DNA of 53,489 nt from the NCBI GenBank assembly GCA_030620975.1, contig JAUXIO010000003.1, positions 1 to 53,489 on the forward strand, written 5' to 3'. A model generated the notes under the pieces. That model made no database searches and was not told the DNA's origin. It was given only the letters and a program-made list of their open reading frames with translations. This DNA comes from Dehalococcoidia bacterium (GTDB taxonomy: Bacteria; Chloroflexota; Dehalococcoidia; GIF9; JAUXIO01). Made by a program: the position numbers and the translations under genes. Positions 39,564 to 51,230 of the stretch are shown piece by piece; positions within the stretch are counted from its first letter, which is position 1; the number at the start of each line of letters is the position of its first letter.

Positions 39564-40787
39564 ATGGCACTAATAGTTCAAAAATATGGTGGTAGTTCGG
39601 TGGCTGATGCCGAGAGAATCAAAAATGTAGCTCGGCAGGTAGCTGAAACTAAGGAGAAGGGAAATCAGGTAGTGGTGGTTGTCTCGGCAATGGGTGATAC
39701 CACCGACGAGTTAATAAAGCTAGCCTGCCAGATTAGTGAGCAGCCGGGAGAGCGGGAGCTTGATGTTTTGCTTTCCACTGGCGAGGTAATTTCCAGTACC
39801 CTTTTGGCCATGGCTCTGGGGAGCTTGGGTTATAAAGCTATTAGCCTCAGTGGCGTTCAGGCTGGCATCTTCACTGATGCCAGCTACAGTCGGGCTCGGA
39901 TTCTTCACGTTGCTCCAAAACGCATCGTTGATGAGCTTGATAAAGGCAATATCGTTATCGTGGCTGGATTTCAGGGAGTAACCGAGGGCATGGATATCAC
40001 CACTTTAGGTCGAGGTGGCTCTGACACCACGGCAGTTGCCTTAGCTGCTAGTTTGGGAGCTCAAGTATGCCAAATTTATACCGATGTTGACGGGGTTTAC
40101 ACTGCTGACCCTCATTTGGTTAGCGAGGCATGTAAAATGAGAGAAATTGGCTATGAAGAAATGCTGGAGCTAGCCACTTATGGGGCGAAGGTAATACATC
40201 CCCGGGCGGTGGAATTAGGCGAGTTATATAATATACCTATTCTGGTGGCTTCCAGCTTTACCGATACGCCGGGCACTATTATTCATGGAGGGATTTCTAT
40301 GGAAGTGAGAAGCAAGGTACGAGGCATAGCCCATGACCTCGACGTGGCTAAAATTACTGTAGTTGGCGTCCCTGATCAACCGGGCATCGCTGCAGCTATA
40401 TTCGAGCCGCTGGCCAGAGCAAATATAAGCGTAGATTCCATCGTTCAGAATGCCAGCGTTAACAACATTACCGACCTGACCTTTACCGTTGCCCGAAGCG
40501 ACTTAGCCAAAGCATTATCTCTTATTGAACCTATGGCGAAGTCTATTGGAGCCAGGGAATGCCTCGGTGATTCCACGCTGGCAAAGGTTAGCATTGTGGG
40601 CACGGGGATGCAAAATACGCCAGGCTATGCGGCTAGGATGTTCCGCGCCCTCTACGAGCAAAAAATTAATATTCAGCTGATCACCACTTCAGAAATAAGG
40701 ATAACGTGTATTATTGCTGAAAGCAGAGTTGAGGATGCGGTTAGGGCGCTACACAGAGCTTTTGAGCTTGAAAAAGCTCAAGTTTGA
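39564..40787 (+). CDS. lysC: Aspartate kinase
   Basis: VQKYGGSSVADAERI, TLGRGGSDTTAVALAASL, CQIYTDVDGVYTADP, ACT domains. Confidence 0.96.
   Translation: MALIVQKYGGSSVADAERIKNVARQVAETKEKGNQVVVVVSAMGDTTDELIKLACQISEQPGERELDVLLSTGEVISSTLLAMALGSLGYKAISLSGVQAGIFTDASYSRARILHVAPKRIVDELDKGNIVIVAGFQGVTEGMDITTLGRGGSDTTAVALAASLGAQVCQIYTDVDGVYTADPHLVSEACKMREIGYEEMLELATYGAKVIHPRAVELGELYNIPILVASSFTDTPGTIIHGGISMEVRSKVRGIAHDLDVAKITVVGVPDQPGIAAAIFEPLARANISVDSIVQNASVNNITDLTFTVARSDLAKALSLIEPMAKSIGARECLGDSTLAKVSIVGTGMQNTPGYAARMFRALYEQKINIQLITTSEIRITCIIAESRVEDAVRALHRAFELEKAQV
40762..40781 (+). terminator. Hairpin TTGAGCTT-GAAA-AAGCTCAA overlapping the 3' end of lysC
   Basis: 8-bp perfect arms, GAAA tetraloop; no strong U-tract. 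Confidence 0.35.
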
Positions 40788-40795
40788 TGAGGCGG

Positions 40796-41014
40796 TTAAA
40801 CGGCGATTATTTGCTTAATTTCTGGTATCTCTGCCTTTAATATGCGCTCGATACCGTTCTTTAAAGTGAGGGCAGCCATGGGACAACCAGCACAGGCGCC
40901 GCGAAGTCTTAGCTTAACTACACCTTCACTAACATCAATTAGCTCTACATCGCCGCCATCAGCCTGGAGGTTGGGGCGGATAGAATTTAAGACGGCCTCT
41001 ATCTTGTTCCGCAT
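40796..41014 (-). CDS. NifU C-terminal-domain-like Fe-S scaffold protein
   Basis: IRPNLQADGGDVELIDVSEGVVKLRLRGACAGCPMAALTLKNGIERIL. Confidence 0.93.
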   Translation of the reverse strand: MRNKIEAVLNSIRPNLQADGGDVELIDVSEGVVKLRLRGACAGCPMAALTLKNGIERILKAEIPEIKQIIAV

Positions 41015-41089
41015 AAGTATCTCTCTTCCGCTCTTAGCTTGTAATACTAATTAATACGCTAACACAGTTGGTTGGCCTCGTCAAATTGG

Positions 41090-41107
41090 TTTATACTTAA
41101 GTGTAAA
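41090..41107. promoter_or_regulatory. Near-perfect palindrome TTTATACTTAAGTGTAAA upstream of TPR-gyrA operon
   Basis: Arms match except one position; same outer arms as the 1875-1894 palindrome. Confidence 0.3.
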
Positions 41108-41199
41108 TGAGTTGTAGCGCTTGCTTGCATTGCCAAGATGCCTACTATAAAATTGGGGCTCATTGATTATCATTTTAAATTAATGTAACTTTTGGAAAA

Positions 41200-42021
41200 A
41201 TGTCTTATCAAGAAGGAGAAGCTCGGTTAAGGCGGCGGCTAAGCCGCGAGGCGATTATTCTGGCAAAGCAAGGTCGCTGGGAAGAAGCAGAAGCAGTTAA
41301 CAGGAGTATAATTGAAAGCTTCCCTGCCGACGTTGATGCCTATAATCGCCTCGGTAAGGCCCTGTTAGAGTTGGGTAAGTTTGCCCAAGCCAGGGAAGCT
41401 TACAGCCAAGCTTTAGAACTCTCCCCCAATAACGCCATTGCTCAAAAAAATCTGGCTCGATTATCCTCTTTAACAGAACCCGACGCAGCTCCCAAAGGCG
41501 AGCGGCATAAAGTCATTCCCGAACTTTTTGTTGGCGAGATGGGGAAAGCTGGGATAGTTAATCTTTTTGATTTAGCTCCAAAGGAAGTGTTAGCTAAGGT
41601 GAGCGCTGGCAATCAAGTACATTTGAAGGTTAGCGGACAGTATCTAATTGTAGAAAACGGCCGGGGAGAATATTTAGGGAAGGTTGAACCGAAGCACGGG
41701 CTTCGTCTTGTTAAACTGATGGAAGGTGGCAATGAGTATATTGCGGGTATAGTTAGCGCTGAAGAGGACAAAGTAAAGGTCGTAATTAAGGAAATGTTCC
41801 AGCACCCAAGTCAGACCGGGCAACTATCCTTCCCCGTTAAAACCACAAAGGGCTCTCGCCCCTATGTTAGAGATAATCTTCTTAGGCGGGGAGTTGTTGA
41901 AGAGGAAAGCTGGGAGGAGGTTGAGTATCCTGAAAGGGAAGAGGAAGCTGAACTTTTACCTGAAGGCTTTTCCATTGTCGAAGAGGCTATTTTGCCAGAG
42001 GAGGAATTAACCGAGAAGTAA
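41200..42021 (+). CDS. TPR-repeat protein
   Basis: [46 protein letters not shown]; translationally coupled to gyrA. Confidence 0.85.
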   Translation: MSYQEGEARLRRRLSREAIILAKQGRWEEAEAVNRSIIESFPADVDAYNRLGKALLELGKFAQAREAYSQALELSPNNAIAQKNLARLSSLTEPDAAPKGERHKVIPELFVGEMGKAGIVNLFDLAPKEVLAKVSAGNQVHLKVSGQYLIVENGRGEYLGKVEPKHGLRLVKLMEGGNEYIAGIVSAEEDKVKVVIKEMFQHPSQTGQLSFPVKTTKGSRPYVRDNLLRRGVVEEESWEEVEYPEREEEAELLPEGFSIVEEAILPEEELTEK

Positions 42022-44480
42022 TGGAAATTGGGTTAGTTAAGCCGGTTGCCATTGAAGACGAAATGAGAAGCTCATACCTTGATTATGCTATGAGCGTTAT
42101 CGTTTCTCGGGCATTACCCGATGTGCGTGATGGGCTGAAACCGGTACAGCGGCGCATTCTCTATGCTATGGATGGTTTGGGGCTTCGTCATGCCAGCGCT
42201 CATAAAAAGAGTGCCCGCATTGTTGGTGAGGTACTTGGCAAGTACCACCCTCACGGAGATGCTTCAATATATAGTGCTATGGTGCGGATGGCACAAGATT
42301 TTTCCATGAGACATGTTCTTGTTGATGGGCAAGGTAATTTCGGCAGCCTGGATAATGACCCGCCAGCAGCTATGCGTTACACTGAGGTACGGCTAGCTGG
42401 GATTGCTGAGGAGATGCTGGTTGATATTGATAAGGATACCGTAGATTTCACTTCCAATTTTGATGATAGCCTTAAAGAGCCTTCAGTCCTGCCAGCCAGG
42501 CTGCCCAACTTGTTAGTTAATGGTTCAGTGGGCATTGCTGTTGGTATGGCTACCAATATCCCCCCCCATAATCTTGGGGAGGTTTGCAATGCTATAGTTC
42601 ATCTCATTGAAAATCCTGAAGCTACTGCAGAGGAGCTCACGCAGTTTGTTAAAGGTCCGGATTCTCCCACCGGCGGCATATGTTTGGGTGGGGAAGCCAT
42701 TAGGGATGCCTATATTACGGGGAGGGGTAAAATTGTAACCCGGGCTAAGATTAGCGAGGAGGGTGCAGAGGGAGGGCGGTACCAAATAATTGTTACTGAG
42801 CTTCCTTATCAAACCAATAAGGCGGCTCTAGTGGAGAAGATAGCTGAGTTAGCTAAGGAAAGGAACATAGAGGGGATAAGCGAGGTGCGTGATGAATCGG
42901 ATCGCCAGGGCGTACGCATCGTTATTGAATTGAGGAGGGGGGCTCAACCTAAGCGGATATGTAATAACCTTTATAAGTATACCCCGATGCAATCTGCTTT
43001 CTTTATCAACATGGTGGCGTTAGTCGATGGGCAGCCCAAACTAATTAACTTAAGGGAAGCTCTAAATTGCTATATCGATTTTCGTTGTGGAGTAATTAGC
43101 CGGCGCTCTCAATTTGAACTCCAGAAGGCGAAGAGTAGAGCTCATATTCTGGAAGGTTTTAGAATTGCCCTTGATCATCTAACTGAGGTGATTAATACCA
43201 TCCGACATTCGGAGACTGTTGAATCAGCCCGAGACAAATTAATGGGAGATTTTGGTCTATCTCAGGTGCAGGTGCAATCCATTCTAGATATGCAGCTTCG
43301 CCGTTTGGCTCGCCTGGAGCGGAAGAAAGTAGTTGATGAATATGCTGAAGTGGTGAGAACTATTGCCTATTTGGAAGATCTTTTAGCTAATCCGAGGAAG
43401 ATACTTTTCCTTGTCAAGGAAGATGTTCAGCAGCTAAAGTCTAAATATGGTAACCCACGGCGCACTTTGATTAGCGAAGCAGAAGCTGTGGAATTCCGTG
43501 AAGAGGACCTTATTACTCATGAGAACGTAGTAGTTACCCTGAGTAAACAGGGCTACATAAAGAGAATACCGACCAAGACTTATCGACTGCAACATCGCGG
43601 CGGCAAGGGCATTATAGGGATGGCGACGCGTGAAGCCGATGTGGTAGAACGCCTTTTAGTAGCTGATACTCATGATATCCTGCTTCTCTTCACTAATAGG
43701 GGCAAGGTTTTTAAGCTCAAATGCTATGATATTCCCCAAGATTTATCCCGAACGAGTAAAGGGGTGGCTTTAGCTAATTTATTGGCCATGGACTCAGGGG
43801 AGCGGGTAACCGCTTTGGTGGGGCTAGAAAGCTTAGTGAGTCCAGAAGTATTTTTATTGATGGTTACTTCTAGAGGAAGGGTAAAGAAGACCAGCCTTAG
43901 TAAATTTAGCTCAGTTCGGCGCTGCGGGCTTATTGCTGTGAAGCTCGGTAGCAAAGAGGAGCTGGTGACAGCTTGTAAGGTGATGGATACAGACGAAGTT
44001 ATGTTAGTAAGCCAAAGGGGACAAGCCGTTAAATTTCTCGTTAAGCCCCTGCGGGTTGCTTCTCGAACTAGTGGTGGCGTGCGGGGCATTCGGCTTAGTG
44101 CCGATGACCGAGTAGTGGAAATGGGGGTTATTTTCCCCAATGCTCAGCTTCTCACGGTTACCGAGATGGGCTTTGGCAAGCGCACTCGGGAACGCAACTA
44201 TCCCCTTCAGGCACGGGGTGGTAAGGGGGTGCGTGCTCATAAAATAGCTGAAAAAACAGGTAATGTTGTTGCTGCTAAATTGATTCCTCCCTCTCAGCAG
44301 CTTATGATTATTTCAAGCGAAGGCATTATTGTCCGCATTCCCATTGATGAAGAAATTCCTCTACACGGCAGAGCTACCCAAGGAGTTCACTTGAAAAAAC
44401 TTGACCCTGGTGATAGGGTGGCTGCCGTTGCCTTTCTCCTTCAAGAGGGCGTTGAAGAGCCTCAAAAGGCAGGAAAATAA
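42021..44480 (+). CDS. gyrA: DNA gyrase subunit A
   Basis: [57 protein letters not shown]. Confidence 0.97.
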   Translation: MEIGLVKPVAIEDEMRSSYLDYAMSVIVSRALPDVRDGLKPVQRRILYAMDGLGLRHASAHKKSARIVGEVLGKYHPHGDASIYSAMVRMAQDFSMRHVLVDGQGNFGSLDNDPPAAMRYTEVRLAGIAEEMLVDIDKDTVDFTSNFDDSLKEPSVLPARLPNLLVNGSVGIAVGMATNIPPHNLGEVCNAIVHLIENPEATAEELTQFVKGPDSPTGGICLGGEAIRDAYITGRGKIVTRAKISEEGAEGGRYQIIVTELPYQTNKAALVEKIAELAKERNIEGISEVRDESDRQGVRIVIELRRGAQPKRICNNLYKYTPMQSAFFINMVALVDGQPKLINLREALNCYIDFRCGVISRRSQFELQKAKSRAHILEGFRIALDHLTEVINTIRHSETVESARDKLMGDFGLSQVQVQSILDMQLRRLARLERKKVVDEYAEVVRTIAYLEDLLANPRKILFLVKEDVQQLKSKYGNPRRTLISEAEAVEFREEDLITHENVVVTLSKQGYIKRIPTKTYRLQHRGGKGIIGMATREADVVERLLVADTHDILLLFTNRGKVFKLKCYDIPQDLSRTSKGVALANLLAMDSGERVTALVGLESLVSPEVFLLMVTSRGRVKKTSLSKFSSVRRCGLIAVKLGSKEELVTACKVMDTDEVMLVSQRGQAVKFLVKPLRVASRTSGGVRGIRLSADDRVVEMGVIFPNAQLLTVTEMGFGKRTRERNYPLQARGGKGVRAHKIAEKTGNVVAAKLIPPSQQLMIISSEGIIVRIPIDEEIPLHGRATQGVHLKKLDPGDRVAAVAFLLQEGVEEPQKAGK

Positions 44481-44486
44481 ATAGCT

Positions 44487-46319
44487 TTAGTTATTAGTTG
44501 GGGGTTTGGTAGCAGTTGCCTTAAATTTTTGTTGGCAGCTTGGTTGCCAATGTTGAAGTCCACAGGCGTTACATGGTCCGTGTCGGCAGTCCGGGGTTTC
44601 TTTATCTTGCCAAATACGCTCGTATTCTTTTTTAAGGAAGCTGGAACTTATGCCGGTATTAATATGTTCCCAAGGCAATAGCTCATCTAGGGAGCGTTGT
44701 CGATGGGCATAAAAAGCGGGATCAACCCCATTCTCTTGAAAGGCAACAAGCCAGTCATGATAGTTGAAATGCTCATGCCAAGCGTCAAATTTACAACCTA
44801 ATTGCCAAGCATAGTAGATGACCTTACTCAGCCGTCGGTCACCTCTGGATAGGCAGGCTTCAAGTTGGCTGGCATTGGGGTCGCGCCAAGATAATCCAAT
44901 TCTAGCTCGGCGCAATCCTTGTTTAAGTAGTTCAAGCTTGGGAAGGAGTTGTTCTTTTTCCTCTTGACCTAGCCATTGGTAGGGAGTATGGGGCTTGGGA
45001 ATGAGAGTTGATACGCTGACTCTAAGCTGAGGTTGCCTGCCTCCAGGTTTGCCCCTTAAATGGCTTATTTTGTGTACTAAGTCAATGATGCCCTGTATAT
45101 CCTCGATAGTCTCAGTAGGTAGCCCAATCATGAAATATAGCTTAAGGTTCCAACCTTTATTAAAGGCAGCAGCAATTGTATTTAACATCACCTCTTCGGG
45201 GATGGCTTTGTTAATAATGCGGCGTAGTCTTTCTGTCCCAGCTTCGGGAGCAAAGGTGAGGTTGATTTTGCGCCGTAATGGTAGTGAGTCCATTAGCTTT
45301 GATGATATATCAAGGCGCAAACTGGGCAGAGACAGAGTTAAGTTGTCTCTGTGGTATTGCCGTGATAGTTCAGTAATTAGTTGATCGGCGTTGCTATAGT
45401 CTCCACTGCTCAGAGAAACAAGAGATATCTCTTTATAACCGCAGTACTTTATTATCTCGCCCACGGCGTTGATTATCTCTTCTTGAGGACGCTCACGTAC
45501 CGGTCGGTAAATTATCCCCGCTTGGCAAAAACGGCAACCTCGACTACAGCCGCGTTGAATTTCTATGGCGGCGCGGTCGTGGATAACCTGAATATAGGGA
45601 ACAACTGGCCTGGTGACCGGGGGCGGCAGTTTGGTTACCACTCGCCGCTCCACAGTTGGCTTAGCCTCGGGTGCTACAGGCATGAAACTAGTTACAGTGC
45701 CATCCTTTTTGTAGTTAACTTGATATAGGCTGGGGACATAGATGCCGCGGAGGCAAGCTGCCTTTCGTAATAGTTCTCGCTTGCTACCTCTGTAGGCTCG
45801 GAAGCTCTCTAACAGTTCAAGTATTACTTCTTCGCCTTCACCAATAACAAATAGATCTATAAATTCGGCCATTGGCTCGGGATTGAGTGCACAACTACCC
45901 CCGGCTATTATTAACGGATAGGAATTATCCCTTTGCGAGCTCAAAGGTGAAATCTGAGCTAGATCGAGCATATTGAGTACGTTGGTGTAGGTTAGTTCGT
46001 GACCTAAGGAAAAGCCGATAACATCGAAATCCTTTAGAGGGCGCCTAGACTCTAGGCTAAATAAGGGAGTGTTGTGGAGGCGCATGGCTGCTTCCATATC
46101 TACCCATGGAGCGTAGACCCTTTCAGCGAGGGCATCAGGTTGGCTGTTAATTATTTCATAAAGGATGGGCAGAGCTAGATTCGACATACCGATTTCGTAA
46201 GTATCGGGGTAGGCTAGCACGATTCGGATTGGGGTCGTTTCCCAATTCTTAGCAGTGCTATTCCACTCACCCCCGCTATAACGCCCGGGTTTGGAAACTT
46301 GATAAAGCATATTACTCAA
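44487..46319 (-). CDS. B12-binding-domain-type radical SAM protein (YgiQ/TIGR03960-like)
   Basis: IEIQRGCSRGCRFCQAGIIYRPVRERPQEEII, LSLSSGDYSN-like region, FAPEAGTERLRRIINK. Confidence 0.88.
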   Translation of the reverse strand: MSNMLYQVSKPGRYSGGEWNSTAKNWETTPIRIVLAYPDTYEIGMSNLALPILYEIINSQPDALAERVYAPWVDMEAAMRLHNTPLFSLESRRPLKDFDVIGFSLGHELTYTNVLNMLDLAQISPLSSQRDNSYPLIIAGGSCALNPEPMAEFIDLFVIGEGEEVILELLESFRAYRGSKRELLRKAACLRGIYVPSLYQVNYKKDGTVTSFMPVAPEAKPTVERRVVTKLPPPVTRPVVPYIQVIHDRAAIEIQRGCSRGCRFCQAGIIYRPVRERPQEEIINAVGEIIKYCGYKEISLVSLSSGDYSNADQLITELSRQYHRDNLTLSLPSLRLDISSKLMDSLPLRRKINLTFAPEAGTERLRRIINKAIPEEVMLNTIAAAFNKGWNLKLYFMIGLPTETIEDIQGIIDLVHKISHLRGKPGGRQPQLRVSVSTLIPKPHTPYQWLGQEEKEQLLPKLELLKQGLRRARIGLSWRDPNASQLEACLSRGDRRLSKVIYYAWQLGCKFDAWHEHFNYHDWLVAFQENGVDPAFYAHRQRSLDELLPWEHINTGISSSFLKKEYERIWQDKETPDCRHGPCNACGLQHWQPSCQQKFKATATKPPTNN

Positions 46320-46398
46320 GAAGTTATCTTGTGCCTAGATTGACTATTATAGTTTCTAGCTCGACCTTCTTCAACTGTAATCGATTGATGCTAGATTG

Positions 46399-46428
46399 TT
46401 GACATCATCCATATAATCGTGCTAAATT
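46399..46428 (+). promoter_or_regulatory. Candidate sigma70-type promoter of the str operon
   Basis: TTGACA (46399-46404), 18-bp spacer, TAAATT (46423-46428). Confidence 0.4.
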
Positions 46429-46565
46429 ATAAATTTGGCATTGATTGGCCACTAAAATAGGCTGAGAACTCCGAGGAAACCGGCTGGTTGAAGTCGGGAG
46501 GAACTCTATGGGAAGTAGATCGGCATACAACTGGCGGGTTTTTAATTATTGGGGAGGAATTAAGA

Positions 46566-47003
46566 ATGCCCACAATTAATCAGCTTGTTCGTAAAGGGCG
46601 GCGGAAGCTTACTAGGCGGGTGAAGGCGCCGGCATTGCATTTTAGCTATAATGCCTTGCAAAATAAGACTGAGTGGAATAGGGGCTCGTCACAAAAGCGC
46701 GGGGTTTGTATTCAGGTAAAAACTATGACTCCGAAGAAACCCAATTCCGCTCTACGTAAAGTTGCTCGGGTGCGGTTGACCAATGGCATCGAGGTAACTG
46801 CTTATATTCCCGGAGAAGGGCATAATTTGCAGGAGCATTCGGTAGTTTTAATTCGCGGAGGGAGAGTGAAAGATTTACCCGGAGTTCGTTATCATATTGT
46901 TCGCGGCGTTTTGGATGCTGAGGGAGTAGCTGAGCGCCAGCAGGGGCGCAGTAAATACGGGACAAAGCAAGCCAAGAAGTCCTCGCGTGTTGAGGGAGAT
47001 TGA
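46566..47003 (+). CDS. rpsL: 30S ribosomal protein S12
   Basis: [56 protein letters not shown] at 46566 fits the family N-terminus. Confidence 0.97.
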   Translation: MPTINQLVRKGRRKLTRRVKAPALHFSYNALQNKTEWNRGSSQKRGVCIQVKTMTPKKPNSALRKVARVRLTNGIEVTAYIPGEGHNLQEHSVVLIRGGRVKDLPGVRYHIVRGVLDAEGVAERQQGRSKYGTKQAKKSSRVEGD

Positions 47004-47474
47004 ATGCCAAGGCGCGGTAAAGTAATAAGAAGAGAAGTACGTCCTGACGCCAAGTATGGAAGTGTCACTGTAGCTCGGTTTGTTAGTAGGGTGATGATGC
47101 AAGGTAGGAAAGCTACGGCTGAGCAAATCGTGTATGGTGCCTTGCAGCTCGTTAGCCAACAGCTTAATCAAGGCCCTGTGGAAGTTATGGAGCAGGTAAT
47201 TAAAAATGTTACACCGTCGCTTGAGGTTAAACCACGCCGTGTTGGTGGCGCTACTTATCAGGTGCCAGTGGAGGTTCAGCCCAGGCGGGGGCTTTCTCTA
47301 GCTATACGCTGGCTTGTTCGATCGGCTCGAGCTAGACCCGGCAAATCTGCGGTGGATAAGCTGGCCGCTGAGATTATTGATGCTGCTCAAGGTCGAGGGG
47401 CAACTGTCAAAAAGTGTGAGGATACTCGCAGAATGGCTGAAGCTAATAAAGCTTTTGCTCATTATCGATGGTAA
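47004..47474 (+). CDS. rpsG: 30S ribosomal protein S7
   Basis: [47 protein letters not shown]. Confidence 0.97.
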   Translation: MPRRGKVIRREVRPDAKYGSVTVARFVSRVMMQGRKATAEQIVYGALQLVSQQLNQGPVEVMEQVIKNVTPSLEVKPRRVGGATYQVPVEVQPRRGLSLAIRWLVRSARARPGKSAVDKLAAEIIDAAQGRGATVKKCEDTRRMAEANKAFAHYRW

Positions 47475-47512
47475 TGAGTTCTCAGGCGACTCAGTTAAAG
47501 ATAGGTTTTGGA

Positions 47513-49600
47513 ATGAGAAATAGCTTTGTGTTGAGAGATTTTCCTTTAGAGCGAGTACGGAATATAGGGATTATCGCTCACATAGATGCGGGGAAGACTA
47601 CCGCCACTGAAAGAATCCTGTATTACGTTGGGCGTACCTACAAGGTTGGCGATGTCGATGAGGGAACGACAGTGATGGATTGGATGCAGCAGGAGCGAGA
47701 GCGTGGCATCACGATTACTGCGGCAGCTACTACTTGTTACTGGCGCGAACATCGCATCAATATTATTGATACACCGGGGCACGTGGATTTCACTGCCGAA
47801 GTTGAACGTTGTCTCCGGGTATTGGATGGGGGAGTAGTAGTCTTGGATGCCGTGGCTGGTGTTGAGTCTCAATCGGAGACGGTGTGGCGGCAAGCAGACA
47901 GATATGGGGTTCCCAGGATTTGTTTTGTTAATAAAATGGACAGGGCTGGAGCCGATTTTCAGCGCACTGTAACTATGATTGAGGAACGGTTGCAGGCGAA
48001 AACCTTAATGATACAGCTACCTTTGTTTACAGAAGATCTTTTCCAAGGAACTATTGACCTTGTGGAAAACAAGGCTTTATTTTTTTCTGGGGAGCCCAAT
48101 ACACCGCCAATGGAGGCAGCCATCCCGGAGAGCCAGAGTTCGTCGGTAGCTAAACATCGCCAGGCACTCATTGAAAAGCTAGCTGAGAACGATGATCAGC
48201 TTATGTTGGCTTACCTTGAAGGAGGGGACATTACTTCTTCTCAGCTCAAGGCAGCTATAAGAAAACTAACTCTAGCTAATCGGATGGTACCTATTCTTTG
48301 TGGTAGTGCCCTGAGAAATAGGGGAATCCAGCCTTTAATTGAGGCCATTGTTGGTTATTTACCATCCCCTTTAGACAGACCCCCGGTTCGCGCTATTGCC
48401 CCTGAAACTGGGGTGGAGGTCTTTCGTCAACCAAGCGATGAGGCACCTTTTTCCGCCTTAGCCTTCAAGGCAGTTTCCGACCCATTTATGGGTAAATTAG
48501 TTTATCTTCGGGTCTATTCAGGTAGGGTGAAGACGGGGGGGCAAGTCTTCAACGCCACTCGCGGAGTAAAGGAACGCGTGGGAAGGTTATTTCTTATGCA
48601 TGCTAATCGCCGTGAGGAGGTTAAACAAGCAGATACTGGAAGCATCGTGGCTACCTTGGGCTTCAAGAGAACCCTTACCGGGGACACTTTGTGCGATTTA
48701 AGTGACCCCGTGCTTCTTGAATCAATTCGCTTTCCTGAGCCGGTACTTTCAGTAGCTGTTGAACCCAGGGACGAAGCCGACCAGGATAAATTGATTGATG
48801 TGCTAGCTAAACTGATCGAGGAAGATCCGACCATCAGCATCCGCCATGATCAGGAGACGGGACAAACTATTATTTCAGGAATGGGCGAGTTGCATCTTGA
48901 GATTTTAAGGGAGCGTACACTCCGTGAGTTTGGGGTGAAGGTGAAGGCCGGTAAGCCTCAAGTAGCTTATAGAGAGACAATCGCCGTCCCCGTAGAGGTT
49001 GAGGGAAGGTTTATTCGTCAGTTTGGAGGTCGGGGGCAATACGGTCATGTGTGGCTTAGGCTTGAACCTGGCGAGCGTGGTAGTGGCTTTAAGTTTTTCG
49101 ATCGGGTTCAGGGTGGAGCTATACCGAAAGAGTATATTCCGGCTGTAGAAGTGGGAATCAAGGAAGCTTTGGAAAGTGGGGTAGTGGCCGGCTATCCAGT
49201 AGTGGATATCAAAGCAACCTTATATGGTGGCAGCTTTCATGAGGTTGACTCGTCAGAAGTGGCTTTTAAGATGGCGGGGTCAATAGCTTTAAAGAATGGG
49301 CTTAGCAAAGCCAAGCCCATTCTTCTTGAGCCCATCATGAAGTTGGAGGCAGTGACACCAGCACCATTTTTAGGTGATATTATTGGTGATTTAAATTCAC
49401 GAAGGGGACGCATTGGTGGCATTGAGACGCGTGCTGACACTTGTATTGTGAGCGCTTTCGTTCCCTTGTCCGAGAGCTTCGGCTATGCCACTAACCTAAG
49501 ATCGCTAAGTCAGGGCAGGGCAACGCATTCTATGGAATTTTATTGTTATGAAGAAGTAGGTCCCGATTTGGCCAAGCAAATTGCGGCTGGGAGTAAGTAG
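47513..49600 (+). CDS. fusA: Elongation factor G (start at internal Met; ORF opens at 47468)
   Basis: [71 protein letters not shown]. Confidence 0.97.
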   Translation: MRNSFVLRDFPLERVRNIGIIAHIDAGKTTATERILYYVGRTYKVGDVDEGTTVMDWMQQERERGITITAAATTCYWREHRINIIDTPGHVDFTAEVERCLRVLDGGVVVLDAVAGVESQSETVWRQADRYGVPRICFVNKMDRAGADFQRTVTMIEERLQAKTLMIQLPLFTEDLFQGTIDLVENKALFFSGEPNTPPMEAAIPESQSSSVAKHRQALIEKLAENDDQLMLAYLEGGDITSSQLKAAIRKLTLANRMVPILCGSALRNRGIQPLIEAIVGYLPSPLDRPPVRAIAPETGVEVFRQPSDEAPFSALAFKAVSDPFMGKLVYLRVYSGRVKTGGQVFNATRGVKERVGRLFLMHANRREEVKQADTGSIVATLGFKRTLTGDTLCDLSDPVLLESIRFPEPVLSVAVEPRDEADQDKLIDVLAKLIEEDPTISIRHDQETGQTIISGMGELHLEILRERTLREFGVKVKAGKPQVAYRETIAVPVEVEGRFIRQFGGRGQYGHVWLRLEPGERGSGFKFFDRVQGGAIPKEYIPAVEVGIKEALESGVVAGYPVVDIKATLYGGSFHEVDSSEVAFKMAGSIALKNGLSKAKPILLEPIMKLEAVTPAPFLGDIIGDLNSRRGRIGGIETRADTCIVSAFVPLSESFGYATNLRSLSQGRATHSMEFYCYEEVGPDLAKQIAAGSK

Positions 49601-49608
49601 AAGTAAAT

Positions 49609-49917
49609 ATGCCTGAGCAAAAGATTCGCATTAAAATTAAAGGGTTTGATCACAGGTTGGTTGACCAGTCAGCGAAGCAAATTGTGGAGACGGCGGAACG
49701 AACCGGGGCCTTGATCGCCGGTCCAGTGCCTTTGCCTACGCGAATTCAGAAATTTTGTGTCATCCGCTCTCCCTTCATTGATAAAGACTCTAGGGAGCAG
49801 TTTGAAATTCGCACCCACAAGCGACTCATTGATATTTTAAAACCAACTTCTAAAACTATAGATGCTTTGACTCAACTTAATTTACCTTCGGGCGTAGAAA
49901 TAAATATTAAGTTATAG
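49609..49917 (+). CDS. rpsJ: 30S ribosomal protein S10
   Basis: [39 protein letters not shown]. Confidence 0.97.
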   Translation: MPEQKIRIKIKGFDHRLVDQSAKQIVETAERTGALIAGPVPLPTRIQKFCVIRSPFIDKDSREQFEIRTHKRLIDILKPTSKTIDALTQLNLPSGVEINIKL

Positions 49918-49924
49918 CAGAAAT

Positions 49925-50545
49925 ATGGTTTCAGGCATAATTGGTAAAAAAATAGGCATGACTCAGTTTTTTAGAGCCACGGGCGAGGTGGTAGCGGTAA
50001 CTGCTGTTGAGGCCGGACCTTGCTATGTTGCCCAACTAAAGACTGAGGCGAGAGAGGGCTATAATGCCATTCAATTGGGTTTTGGGCAAGCTAAGAGACT
50101 CAATTCTCCCCAGAAAGCCCATCTTAAAGGCATGGATCAGCTTAAGTATCTCCGTGAGTTCAGAGTGGGGGACGTTACTTCTATTCAGGTGGGGCAAAAA
50201 GTTGATGTTAGCTTGTTTAGGCCGAATGACCTGGTAGATATTATTGGCTTCTCTAAGGGCAGAGGGTTCGCCGGCGTGGTGAAACGTCATCATTTTGCCG
50301 GCGGACCGAAAACTCATGGTCAGTCTGACCGCCATCGGGCTCCTGGTTCCATTGGTGCCGGTACTTTCCCAGGACGCGTACTTAAAGGAACGCGGATGGC
50401 GGGGCATATGGGAAATAAGAGGGTAACTGTGCGTAATCTGGAGGTTATTGAGGTTGATCCGGCTCGTAATTTACTTCTGGTTAAAGGGGCGGTGCCTGGA
50501 GCCAGAAAAGGATTATTGCTTATAAAAAAGGCTAAGTGGATATAA
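49925..50545 (+). CDS. rplC: 50S ribosomal protein L3
   Basis: GIIGKKIGMTQFF, GVVKRHHFAGGPKTHGQSDRHRAPGSIGAGTFPGRVLKGTRMAGHMG. Confidence 0.97.
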   Translation: MVSGIIGKKIGMTQFFRATGEVVAVTAVEAGPCYVAQLKTEAREGYNAIQLGFGQAKRLNSPQKAHLKGMDQLKYLREFRVGDVTSIQVGQKVDVSLFRPNDLVDIIGFSKGRGFAGVVKRHHFAGGPKTHGQSDRHRAPGSIGAGTFPGRVLKGTRMAGHMGNKRVTVRNLEVIEVDPARNLLLVKGAVPGARKGLLLIKKAKWI

Positions 50546-50550
50546 CGAAT

Positions 50551-51204
50551 ATGCAAATTCCCGTTTATAGCTTGAAGGGCGAAGTAATTGACAAGATTGA
50601 ACTGAGAGAGGATGTTTTTGGTATCCTCTTTAATGAAGGAGTAGTTCACCAAGCATTGGTGAGGCAGCTAGCCAATAGGCGACAGGGCACTGCCGATACT
50701 AAGACGAGGGCAGAAGTTTCTGGAAGCGGTAGAAAAGCTTTCGCTCAGAAGCATACTGGGAGGGCGCGTCGGGGGGGTAGCCGGTCGCCTCTTCTTAGAG
50801 GGGGTGGTGTAGTCTTTGGCCCTCATCCGCGGAGTTACAGACAGGCTATGCCCAAGAAGATGCGGCGATTGGCTTCAAGATGTGTTTTCTCGGCTAAGGC
50901 AAGGGAAGGGGAATTGAAAGTTGTAGACAAACTTGAACTTCAAGAAATGAAAACGAGAAGGATGGCTGAAATCTTATCAGCTTTAGAGGTTTATACTTCA
51001 GTGCTTATTGCTACTGCTGGAGTGGAGCCCATTGTGGTTAAATCAGCTCGCAATCTACCCGGAGTTAAGATACTGCCGGCGGCTTTGCTTAATATTGGGG
51101 ATTTACTTTCTTATAGAATATTAATAATGACTGTAGCCGCGGTGAGAGAGGTAGAGCGGATTTGGGGACAAAGGCAAGCTCAGGAAGTGGTAGTAGTTCC
51201 TTGA
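50551..51204 (+). CDS. rplD: 50S ribosomal protein L4
   Basis: MQIPVYSLKGEV, RQGTADTKTRAEVSGSGRKAFAQKHTGRARRGGSRSPLLRGGGVVFGPHPRSY. Confidence 0.95.
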   Translation: MQIPVYSLKGEVIDKIELREDVFGILFNEGVVHQALVRQLANRRQGTADTKTRAEVSGSGRKAFAQKHTGRARRGGSRSPLLRGGGVVFGPHPRSYRQAMPKKMRRLASRCVFSAKAREGELKVVDKLELQEMKTRRMAEILSALEVYTSVLIATAGVEPIVVKSARNLPGVKILPAALLNIGDLLSYRILIMTVAAVREVERIWGQRQAQEVVVVP

Positions 51205-51230
51205 GGGAGATTTAGCGGGGATGCTAGAAG

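Noticed and set aside
45049-45728. Plus-strand ORFs of 111 and 115 aa opposite the radical SAM gene
   Set aside because: Antisense shadow ORFs with no family resemblance.
46488-46565. Upstream extension of the S12 ORF
   Set aside because: MPTINQL at 46566 is the standard S12 N-terminus; the extension is leader sequence.
47468-47512. 15-aa N-terminal extension of EF-G overlapping rpsG
   Set aside because: Met at 47513 gives a more standard EF-G N-terminus; extension is probably untranslated.
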